Shown here: one piece after another, positions 17,234 to 23,970 of the stretch
Numbering within the stretch: position 1 is the first letter of the stretch
Layout: each line of letters opens with the position of its first letter
From: Chloroflexota bacterium
GTDB taxonomy: Bacteria; Chloroflexota; Anaerolineae; Promineifilales; Promineifilaceae
Direction: 5' to 3'
Assembly (NCBI GenBank): GCA_024275635.1
Contig: JAJRYT010000080.1
Span: 1-33,624, forward strand
Length of the DNA: 33,624 bases
Program-made: the position numbers and the translations under genes
The notes under the pieces: model-generated
Databases searched by the model: none
Told to the model about the DNA's origin: nothing
The model's input: only the letters and a program-made list of their open reading frames with translations

Positions 17234-17264
17234 TTACAACGGCGCTTGACGATGATCGTATAAT
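17234..17264 (+). promoter_or_regulatory. Candidate promoter of the DUF411 lipoprotein gene
   Basis: A perfect -10 TATAAT (17259-17264) lies 55 bp before the ATG at 17319, with a TTACAA -35-like hexamer at 17234-17239. The 19-bp spacer is longer than ideal, so the -35 is uncertain. A small CTGCCC/GGGCAG hairpin follows in the leader. Confidence 0.4.
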
Positions 17265-17318
17265 GGGTTTTTACCTGCCCTGGGGCAGAGTCTAAATAAG
17301 GAGAGATAAAAACAGATT

Positions 17319-17795
17319 ATGAAACAAATATTTGTTTTTGGAATACTGCTCGTCTTGTTGGTCACAGGCTGTGCCACAGCCGCTCCCGACCAACCAGAGA
17401 CAAGCCAGCAGACAGTATCAACCGTCACCGTCTACCGGTCACCCACTTGAGGCTGCTGTGGCTCATGGATTGATCACATGAAGGAAAATGGTTTCACCGT
17501 CCAGGTAGAAGATGTTTCCAACCTGACAAAAGTGAAAGAACAATACCAGATTCCGGCATCGCTCCAATCCTGCCACACGGCCATCGTTGATTGCTATATT
17601 ATTGAAGGACATGTTCCCGCTGCCGATGTTGAGCGATTATTGGCAGAACGCCCGGACATCGCTGGCTTGTCCGTACCAGGCATGCCCCCCGGCTCGCCCG
17701 GTATGGACGCCGCCGGTGTAAACGCGCAGCCATTTGATGTAATTGCATTTGATAAAAGTGGCGACATTGAGGTTTATACTCGTTACAGTCAATAA
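17319..17795 (+). CDS. DUF411 lipoprotein with in-frame TGA at the conserved Cys (selenoprotein candidate)
   Basis: One frame runs from the ATG at 17319 to the TAA at 17795 (158 residues) with a single TGA at codon 44 (17448-17450). The first 18 residues, MKQIFVFGILLVLLVTGC, form a lipoprotein signal with lipobox LVTGC. Then comes TVYRSPT-[TGA]-GCCGSWIDHMKENGF. DUF411 proteins (metal/copper-associated, periplasmic or lipid-anchored) have SPTCGCCxxW here, so the TGA stands precisely at the first Cys of CxCC. The remainder is fully conserved in style: LQSCHTAIVDCYIIEGHVPA, LLAERPDIAGLSVPGMPPGSPGM and FDVIAFDKSG. Elsewhere in this window TGA is an ordinary stop (for example 7702 and 30806), so a changed genetic code is not the explanation. 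Selenocysteine fits best; a nonsense mutation or sequencing error is the alternative. AAGGAG lies about 15 nt before the ATG. Confidence 0.75.
17463..17481 (+). promoter_or_regulatory. Putative bacterial SECIS-like stem-loop
   Basis: Directly downstream of the in-frame TGA, TCATG (17463-17467) can pair with CATGA (17477-17481), giving a 9-nt apical loop whose first base is G and which begins 18 nt after the TGA. This meets the loose bacterial SECIS rule (apical loop 16-37 nt after UGA, G among its first two bases), but the 5-bp stem is weak, so the element is only a candidate. Confidence 0.35.
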
Positions 17796-17900
17796 ATTGT
17801 TATTGTCTGGAGACCTTACTGAGGAAAAATTTACTAAAGATTAAAATTAGGAGGTAAGGCGATTTCCCTTTAGTCGCTTCCCATTTTAGTTACTTCACAC

Positions 17901-17927
17901 TTGCCGTTTACCGCGTTATGTTATACT
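17901..17927 (+). promoter_or_regulatory. Candidate promoter of the hybrid histidine kinase gene
   Basis: TTGCCG (17901-17906) and TATACT (17922-17927) are spaced 15 bp apart, 43 bp before the ATG at 17970. The TTG at 17901 could be read as a start codon, but it sits in the -35 position and the extra N-terminus it would add looks non-coding. Confidence 0.35.
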
Positions 17928-17969
17928 TTGATAACAACATTTCACCACATAAAACACATCGAGAATTGC

Positions 17970-20828
17970 ATGACGCTTAAATTCTTGAAAAAATTATCGG
18001 ATAAAGAGCCTGGCCCACGACGTCTGGCCATCACGTATGCCACGCTAACATTTATCAGTCTGCTGCTCCTCTGGCAGCAGGCCGGACAATGGGTAGAGAA
18101 CCGCCTAAAAGCTGACGCCCAGGCCCAGATGGTTATTCAACTGGACTCCATTGGCGCCAGCTTGAGCCTGGCGATTAACCAGCGGTTAGCCACCATCAAC
18201 GGCCTGACTGCCTTCACCCTGACCCACGCCACCGTGCCAGAAACCGAATTCTCCATGCGCGAATTTGAGACCTTCGCGGCCGGCCTGCAAAGCAGCGTAA
18301 CCGGCATCCGCAATATTGCCGTTGCCCCTGGCGGCGTCATGCAGTACGTTTATCCATTTGAAGCAAACAAATCTGTGCTGGGCTACGAGCCGCTAAAAGA
18401 CCCGCGCCCCAATGTGCGGGACGAGGTGAATCGGGCCATTGAGTCGCGCCAGATTATTTTGAGTATGCCTTACGAGTTAATCCAGGGCGGTTTAGGTATC
18501 ATCGCCCTGCAGGCTGTTTTTTATGAGGATACCTATTGGGGATTGACCAATATTGTGGCCGATCTACCACCGCTGCTGGAGGACGCCGGTCTCATTCCTG
18601 CCCCTGCCGGATTAGAAGTTGCCATCATTGATCAATCAGGGCGCGTGTTCTTCGGCGAGCCGGACCTATTGGCCTCCGACCCGGTAATTTTTACGATTCC
18701 CCTGCCGGAAGGAAACTGGCAGATGGCCGGCGCGCCAAACGGTGGCTGGAAAACCATCTATGCCGGGGAACTGGCTTTTTTTCAGGCGATGGGACTGCTC
18801 ATTGTGGCGCTGTTGGCAGCGGTTGCTTACCTGACCACAAACCGCCGCGAACGGCTGGCGGCGCTGGTACAAAAACGCACCGGCGAACTGGCGCAGTCAA
18901 ACAACGAACTACAACAAGAACTGGCCGAGCGGCTGAAAGCGGAAAAAGCGATGCAGGAAAGTGAGCAGCGGTATCGGCAGCTTATCGAGACCTCGCCCAT
19001 CGGGATTCTCGTCCACACCGACGGGGAAATTGTTTTTGCCAATCAGTCCGCTGCCGCACTTCTCCAGGCTGTCTCTTCAGAAGATTTGATCGGCACACTG
19101 ATGATGGATTATGTTCACTCCGATTTTCGCAAACTGGTTCAGACGCGCGTGCAAAATACGTTATCGCAGCAACCAGCGCCGGCGCTGGTAGAGAAACTCA
19201 TCGGGGTAGATGGCGCCGTGATAGAAGTGGAAGTACGCGGCATTTCGTTGGTTTACCAGGGGAAGCATTCTGTCCTGGTTTTTATCAATGATGTCACTGA
19301 ACGTTTACAAGCGGAGGCGGAACGGGAACGCCTGTTGAACCAGATTCAGGAGCAGGTTAAAAGGGTGCAGCAGATTATGGATTCTGTTCCTGAAGGTGTG
19401 CTGCTGCTGGATGCGGATGGGCAGGTTGTTTTGACGAATCCGGCTGCCGCCCGCCTTTTGCGGATGCTGGCCAATGCGGGTGCAGGCGATAAGCTGACGT
19501 ATTTGGGAGAACGGCCGTTATCCCACTTCCTTTCCCCACCGCCTGAAGGTAACTCGCACGAAGTCAAAGCAAACGACCGCCGTTTCAAAATCATCGCCCA
19601 GGCTACCGAATCCGGGCCAATGGCTAAAGGCTGGGTGCTGGTCATTCGAGATATTACCAAAGAACGCGAAATACAGCAGCACGTTCAGGAACAAGATCGG
19701 TTAGCGGCCGTAGGACAATTGGCCGCCGGCATCGCCCACGACTTCAACAACATACTGGCTGTTATCGTCCTCTACACCCAACTTACCTTACAAACAATCG
19801 AACTGCCGCCCCAAGCCCGCGAACGACTGGAAGTCATCAAACAACAATCAAACCGGGCGGCCCATCTGGTGCAGCAAATTCTAGATTTCAGCCGCCGCTC
19901 GGTTCTCAAACGAGAAATCATTGACCTGGCCCCCTTCTTGCAAGAATTGAGTAAGCTGCTAGAACGCACCCTGCCCGAAACCATCCAGGTGAAGATGGCA
20001 ATCCAGCCCGGCGTTTACCAGGCCAATCTGGATCCGACCCGCATCCAACAAGCCGTCATGAATCTTTCCATCAACGCGCGGGATGCCATGCCCGGCGGCG
20101 GTACATTATGTATTCAATTAGATCACCAGCAAATTGAACCTGATGAAACGCCGCCTTTGGCCGAGATCAATCCTGGTCTCTGGATCCGTTTATCTGTTAC
20201 CGATACCTGGACAGGTATTCCAACTCAGGATTTACCGCATATTTTCAATCCTTTCTTTACCACCAAAGAAGTTGGCAAGGGGTCTGGGTTGGGTATGGCG
20301 CAGGTTTATGGCATTGTCAAGCAGCATGAGGGGCATATTCACGTAGATACACAACCGGGGCAAGGAACAACTTTTACATTATACTTGCCAGCTTTACCAT
20401 CCCCGGGCCTGGTAAGTGTAAAAGACGGCATAGTCTCTGTGACTGAGGGAATTGGACAAACTGTTTTGATTGTAGAAGATGAATTGATGACGCGAGAGGC
20501 GCTTGTGGAAAGTGTGAAGGCGCTTAACTATCAACCATTGGCAGCCGCTGATGGACAGGAGGCTTTAGCGCTTGCGGAGCAGCATAAAGAGGAAATCGCC
20601 CTGATTCTCACCGATATGGTTATGCCCAATATGGGCGGCGAGGCGCTTTTGCAGGCCTTAATGCGAAAGGGTATTGCGATACCTGTGGTGCTTCTCAGCG
20701 GCTACCCTTTAACGGAGGCGGGCGCTCGCTTACACGCGCAAGCGTTTGCCGATTATTTACAAAAGCCGGTTGGATTAGGCCAATTGGCAAAAGTGATGAC
20801 GCGGGTAATCAACAAATTTGCTTTGTAA
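17970..20828 (+). CDS. Hybrid sensor histidine kinase (CHASE-PAS-PAS-HisKA-HATPase-REC)
   Basis: The protein of 952 residues has an N-terminal transmembrane helix (TYATLTFISLLLLW), a periplasmic CHASE-type sensor (about 40-260, with the GIRNIAVAPGGVMQYVYP and EVNRAIESRQ patterns), a second helix (MGLLIVALLAAVAYL) and a coiled-coil linker. Two PAS domains follow (about 330-445 and 460-560), then HisKA with phospho-acceptor His590 (AAGIAHDFNN) and HATPase with NLSINARDAMPGG and GKGSGLGMAQVYG. The C-terminal receiver has Asp882 (ILTDMVMPN), the acidic pair in VEDE and Lys in LQKPV. The G1 box reads VTDTWTGIP, with Trp747 where a Gly is usual. There is no output domain, so it must signal to another protein. 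The ATG at 17970 has a weak ribosome binding site. It lies 174 bp after the DUF411 gene; a regulatory link is possible but unproven. Confidence 0.92.
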   Translation: MTLKFLKKLSDKEPGPRRLAITYATLTFISLLLLWQQAGQWVENRLKADAQAQMVIQLDSIGASLSLAINQRLATINGLTAFTLTHATVPETEFSMREFETFAAGLQSSVTGIRNIAVAPGGVMQYVYPFEANKSVLGYEPLKDPRPNVRDEVNRAIESRQIILSMPYELIQGGLGIIALQAVFYEDTYWGLTNIVADLPPLLEDAGLIPAPAGLEVAIIDQSGRVFFGEPDLLASDPVIFTIPLPEGNWQMAGAPNGGWKTIYAGELAFFQAMGLLIVALLAAVAYLTTNRRERLAALVQKRTGELAQSNNELQQELAERLKAEKAMQESEQRYRQLIETSPIGILVHTDGEIVFANQSAAALLQAVSSEDLIGTLMMDYVHSDFRKLVQTRVQNTLSQQPAPALVEKLIGVDGAVIEVEVRGISLVYQGKHSVLVFINDVTERLQAEAERERLLNQIQEQVKRVQQIMDSVPEGVLLLDADGQVVLTNPAAARLLRMLANAGAGDKLTYLGERPLSHFLSPPPEGNSHEVKANDRRFKIIAQATESGPMAKGWVLVIRDITKEREIQQHVQEQDRLAAVGQLAAGIAHDFNNILAVIVLYTQLTLQTIELPPQARERLEVIKQQSNRAAHLVQQILDFSRRSVLKREIIDLAPFLQELSKLLERTLPETIQVKMAIQPGVYQANLDPTRIQQAVMNLSINARDAMPGGGTLCIQLDHQQIEPDETPPLAEINPGLWIRLSVTDTWTGIPTQDLPHIFNPFFTTKEVGKGSGLGMAQVYGIVKQHEGHIHVDTQPGQGTTFTLYLPALPSPGLVSVKDGIVSVTEGIGQTVLIVEDELMTREALVESVKALNYQPLAAADGQEALALAEQHKEEIALILTDMVMPNMGGEALLQALMRKGIAIPVVLLSGYPLTEAGARLHAQAFADYLQKPVGLGQLAKVMTRVINKFAL

Positions 20829-20924
20829 CTGGAGTCTGGCGAATTTCAGATTCCTCTCTGGTAGGGGCGGTGCGCGAACCGCCCCTACGCCTCGACTGAA
20901 ATTCGATTTTCGCCAAACTCCAGT
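20828..20924. repeat. Triple nested palindrome downstream of the histidine kinase gene
   Basis: Three concentric inverted repeats occur: outer 20828-20843 with 20909-20924 (15 of 16 match), middle GAATTTCAG (20841-20849) with CTGAAATTC (20896-20904), and inner GTAGGGGCGGT (20861-20871) with ACCGCCCCTAC (20878-20888), perfect with a 6-nt loop. The first outer-arm base is the final base of the kinase stop codon. It can serve as a terminator or be a copy of a dispersed palindromic repeat. It contains the 11-mer CTCTCTGGTAG also found at 2791. Confidence 0.7.
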
Positions 20925-20979
20925 CAAGTATTGATTTGATGGGGGTTATGTTTGGTGTGGCGGCCAGGATGAACGCCCT

Positions 20980-21846
20980 TCAGCCTGCGCCGGTCAATAA
21001 ATAAAAGCTGCGGCGACGGCCGTCCCCCCCCACATCCGTCACAAAATCAGTCACGATAAACCCATTTTGAAATAATTCCTCAAATAATTGGCGGGTATGT
21101 TCGCGCCAGCGCAGGGCCAGGCCGGAGTTTTTCTGTTTGCTAGCCTGAAAGTCGGCCGGGATTTCAACCAGCGCCTTGCCGCCTGAAGCGGGGCGGGGTT
21201 GCGATGGTGGAATGGGGAGATTATCGGCGTCGAAGTAGGTTTGGTTCAGGAGGGAAACGCCTTGTGTGAGCAGGTCATTGAGGGCAGACGGCCGTTTCGT
21301 CCCCGCCACGCATCTCCTCACACGTTCGCTGTTCAAATGCCAGGCCACCTCAAAGCGGTCAGTGGGCAGCCCTGCGTTAATACCGGCCATTTCGCCATGA
21401 AAGTTACGGTGATATTTCTGGCAAATGACGCCTAATTTGCCGAAGTTGAAACGGCCGTTCAAACTCTCCAGCGGGTCATATGTCCACGTAATCAAATCCA
21501 GTCCCAACTTGAGCGCAAACGCCCGCTGCGCCAATTTGAGCCGGTAGCCAATGCCCTGTCCCTGATACGCGGGCAGAGCGCCGGCGACATTGGAATACAT
21601 TTTGAGCCGCGCCGCCGCCGGACCGGGGCGTTCCGGATCGACAGCCAGCATCCCCATGACAAACCCCACCATCTTATCGCCGTCAAAGGCGCCCAAAAGC
21701 GCCCCGCCGTTGTGCTGAATGGCGTGCATCGTATGCACGGGCATAATTTCCAGATCGGGAATATGCCAAATCTCCCGCTCAAGATTTTCCACCTCTTCCA
21801 TTTCGTCCAGGGTGGTTAACGGCCGTATGACAATCTCACGCCTCAT
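20980..21846 (-). CDS. GNAT-superfamily protein (COG3375-like predicted acetyltransferase)
   Basis: The 288-residue protein has an N-terminal GNAT fold: IVIRPLTTLDEMEEVENLER, a beta strand GALLGAFDGDKMVGFVMGM, and the acetyl-CoA pyrophosphate loop LPAYQGQGIGYRLKLAQR near residues 90-107. The following LITWTYDPLESLNGRFNFGKLGV is characteristic of the COG3375-type predicted acetyltransferases, which are longer than ordinary GNATs. The substrate is not known for this group. AGGAG lies 6 nt before the ATG. It begins 18 bp after the prepilin peptidase stop on the same strand, so both are probably one transcript. Two GR-rich spots (LNGRFNFG and GGDGRRRSF) coincide with ACGGCCGT palindromes. Confidence 0.82.
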   Translation of the reverse strand: MRREIVIRPLTTLDEMEEVENLEREIWHIPDLEIMPVHTMHAIQHNGGALLGAFDGDKMVGFVMGMLAVDPERPGPAAARLKMYSNVAGALPAYQGQGIGYRLKLAQRAFALKLGLDLITWTYDPLESLNGRFNFGKLGVICQKYHRNFHGEMAGINAGLPTDRFEVAWHLNSERVRRCVAGTKRPSALNDLLTQGVSLLNQTYFDADNLPIPPSQPRPASGGKALVEIPADFQASKQKNSGLALRWREHTRQLFEELFQNGFIVTDFVTDVGGDGRRRSFYLLTGAG

Positions 21847-21864
21847 CCTTTACTCCTCATCACC

Positions 21865-22605
21865 TCAAGTTGTATACCATTGAAACACCTGCACGCCCCA
21901 AATCAACATCACAATACCCGCCGCCGCCAGGTACTGGCCGTAGGGCAGGTAAGTTCGCGTGTTTATCCGCCGGTTGACCAGTATAATGAGCAGGCTGACC
22001 GCGCCGCCCAACAAAATCGCCAGAATCAACGCAAAAAAGATGCGGTGAAAGCCCAGCATCGCCCCCAGCGCCATAGACAACTTCACATCCCCCAGGCCCA
22101 ACGCGCCGGGGCCAAATGCCAACCGCCCGATCCCATAGAAAATGTAAAATACAATCAAACCAACGGCCGCGCCAACCAGGGAAAGCTGCCAGGTATTTTC
22201 AGCGGCGGTAACGACAAAACTGCCCAGAACCGCCAGCGCCGTCGCTGGAAAGGTAACCACATCCAAAATGAGTTTGTTTTCCAAATCAATGACGATGACC
22301 AGGATCAGGATAGCGATATACAGGCTGTTGATGATCAGGTTGCGCGCTTCGGGGATGAAGCTGGGCAGGGCGGCGAAGAGGGCGGCCGTTCCCACCTCCA
22401 CCATTTGGGCGCGTTTACGTGTAGGCGCAGCGCAGTTAGCGCAGTGGCGGCGGCCAACGGCCAGCGCGGCCAGCCCCTGATGAACGTGACCACATTGGAG
22501 GCAAAACGGCCATTGTGGCCGCATCCGTTCTGGCAAAGAATCGGCCAAACTGTTAATCACCACGCCAACCGCCAGACCAACCAGGGCAAAGAGACTATTT
22601 AACAT
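21865..22605 (-). CDS. pilD: Prepilin peptidase (type IV leader peptidase, A24 family)
   Basis: The 246-residue integral membrane protein (about eight helices) carries the two catalytic aspartates of A24 peptidases in VIVIDLENKLILD (about residue 105) and GLGDVKLSMALG (about 175). The N-terminal cytoplasmic loop has the paired CxxC...CxxC knuckle (CLQCG and CANCAAP), which belongs to the bifunctional PilD/GspO type that cleaves and often N-methylates type IV prepilins. The LADSLPERM segment replaces the more usual CxxRLP motif. No pilin or pilus assembly genes are in the window. No Shine-Dalgarno sequence is visible; a -10 element sits 6 nt before the ATG, so the mRNA may be leaderless. Confidence 0.92.
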   Translation of the reverse strand: MLNSLFALVGLAVGVVINSLADSLPERMRPQWPFCLQCGHVHQGLAALAVGRRHCANCAAPTRKRAQMVEVGTAALFAALPSFIPEARNLIINSLYIAILILVIVIDLENKLILDVVTFPATALAVLGSFVVTAAENTWQLSLVGAAVGLIVFYIFYGIGRLAFGPGALGLGDVKLSMALGAMLGFHRIFFALILAILLGGAVSLLIILVNRRINTRTYLPYGQYLAAAGIVMLIWGVQVFQWYTT

Positions 22606-22611
22606 GACAGA

Positions 22612-22617
22612 ATTATA
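22612..22617 (-). promoter_or_regulatory. -10 element giving a probable leaderless prepilin peptidase mRNA
   Basis: On the minus strand TATAAT (22617-22612) is followed by only six bases before the ATG at 22605. A start point 6-7 nt after the -10 would fall on or next to the start codon. The -35 region is not consensus. Confidence 0.4.
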
Positions 22618-22644
22618 GCCGGGAAACAGAAGCAGGAAAGGTAA

Positions 22645-22704
22645 GGAATGAGTAGAGAGGGATGAGTTTGCAAGTTACTCATCCCTCATCCCTCATCCCT
22701 CATC
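22645..22704. repeat. Heptad array with inverted halves after the secreted protein gene
   Basis: Heptads GGAATGA, GTAGAGA, GGGATGA are followed by inverted heptads TCATCCC three times (22679-22699) and a partial TCATCAC. GGGATGAGT (22659-22667) and ACTCATCCC (22677-22685) pair perfectly. It abuts the stop codon of the minus-strand gene ending at 22703 and could terminate it. Confidence 0.7.
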
Positions 22705-23806
22705 ACTTCTTGACTATCGGCAGGTAAACATAGTTGAGTTCCGGCACAACCCACAGCGTAACCGGAATCGCCGCCGGGCTGCCGATGACGCCGGCCGCCG
22801 ATTGGATGGTGAGTGTTGTCGTGTATGTGCCCGTGAGATAGCCGCTGCTGTCAAGCGTCACCGTCAGGTTTTCGCCGGCGCTGCCGGATGCGGCGCTCAA
22901 GGTAGGCGTGATGGCCCCCAGCGGATCCAGCGACGCCGTCCAGGTCAGCCCCGGCGACAGGTCAATGGCAACCGTGTGGGTAACGGTTTGCGAAATGTCA
23001 ACATCCGCTAACAAGCCCAATGTGTCGGGTGATGTTTGCATCATCGCCACAGTCAGCGCGGCGTCATCCCAATACACATCATTATGTTTAACCGGCAGAT
23101 CAGGCCGCGAGTAAAGGAAGACGGTGACGGTGTTGGCCTGGGCTACCGCTTCCACCTGGAATAGGTCAAACAGGTCGTACTGTTCCCGCTCATTGCTCCA
23201 AATGATGTCGAGGCTTTCCCAATCTGTGCCGCCGGTGGGGTCAATGCCTACCTTTTGGAACAGTTCCCCGTTGTCGGGGTCGGGATCGCTGTACCAATCA
23301 CTGCTGGTGCGAGCCGACCAGGCATGGCCGTAGGCGCTGAAGCAGTAACGGCCGCCGGGAACGGCCGCTGCCTGTTGATACGCCCCCCCTTCATGCGTGC
23401 TGAAAAACGAAAAGTAATGCAGCGACTTGCCGCCGCTGCGAACGCGATCCGGGTTGACCTGATCCGGGGTAGATTGGGTATATTCGGGCATGATGTTGAT
23501 CCAGGTTTCCGGACGGGGCGCATCCCGCCAATAAGGCGCCCACCCATCCGGCATCTGCGCCCGTTCGCATACCTGGTTCGGCTCAGCCGGGTCCCACGTC
23601 TGGCAGTCGGGATGGCCGGGGGGCGGCATATTGTAGGTTGAGTACGGCCCCTCAAAGCCGGGGTTGGTCAGTAAATTAGTTCCGGTGCAGTTTGTGACGG
23701 CAGTGGGAACGGCCGTTCGCGCCGCCGCCCCAACACGCCCCAACAGACCAACCAGCCCCAGCGTCCCCAGAAAAACAAACAAAATTAAGCTTACTCGCTT
23801 CATCAT
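22703..23806 (-). CDS. Secreted protein with carbohydrate-binding-like and Ig/BACON-like domains
   Basis: The 367-residue protein has a signal peptide (MMKRVSLILFVFLGTLGLVG, cleaved around GAAARTA). Residues about 40-240 start CTGTNLLTNPGFEGPYSTYN and contain GGRYCFSAYGHAWSART, VTVFLYSRPDLPVKHNDVYWDD, a jelly-roll/CBM-like pattern seen in exported sugar-binding or lipid-surface proteins. Residues about 255-350 have TVAIDLSPGLTWTASLDPLG and SGYLTGTYTTTLTI, a BACON-like beta domain. The protein ends ELNYVYLPIVKK; similar YLPLV-type tails with terminal basic residues are frequent at the end of exported Chloroflexota proteins and may be a sorting signal. AGGAG lies 7 nt before the first ATG. The function is probably extracellular binding; no catalytic residues are recognisable. 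Confidence 0.75.
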   Translation of the reverse strand: MMKRVSLILFVFLGTLGLVGLLGRVGAAARTAVPTAVTNCTGTNLLTNPGFEGPYSTYNMPPPGHPDCQTWDPAEPNQVCERAQMPDGWAPYWRDAPRPETWINIMPEYTQSTPDQVNPDRVRSGGKSLHYFSFFSTHEGGAYQQAAAVPGGRYCFSAYGHAWSARTSSDWYSDPDPDNGELFQKVGIDPTGGTDWESLDIIWSNEREQYDLFDLFQVEAVAQANTVTVFLYSRPDLPVKHNDVYWDDAALTVAMMQTSPDTLGLLADVDISQTVTHTVAIDLSPGLTWTASLDPLGAITPTLSAASGSAGENLTVTLDSSGYLTGTYTTTLTIQSAAGVIGSPAAIPVTLWVVPELNYVYLPIVKK

Positions 23807-23970
23807 AACTCATCTCCTGAGATTCATTCGCCAAAATAGTGATCACCTGCGCAAAAAAAGGTAAGATTAGTATACCCTCATATAAAATGCTGCTTTCATC
23901 CAATCACATCACTTTCATTGTTCAAGAGGGTGAGCAAAAATCAATAGGAAAATCGAATCAGGAGAAGAAA

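Noticed and set aside
17319..17795. Alternative genetic code (TGA as Trp or Gly) to explain the DUF411 TGA
   Set aside because: TGA ends other clear genes here (epimerase at 7702, prepilin peptidase at 21865, amylase at 30806) and Trp is TGG throughout.
21880..22602. A 240-codon plus-strand frame opposite the prepilin peptidase
   Set aside because: His/Gln/Arg-rich shadow; the minus strand encodes a clear A24 peptidase with both catalytic Asp.
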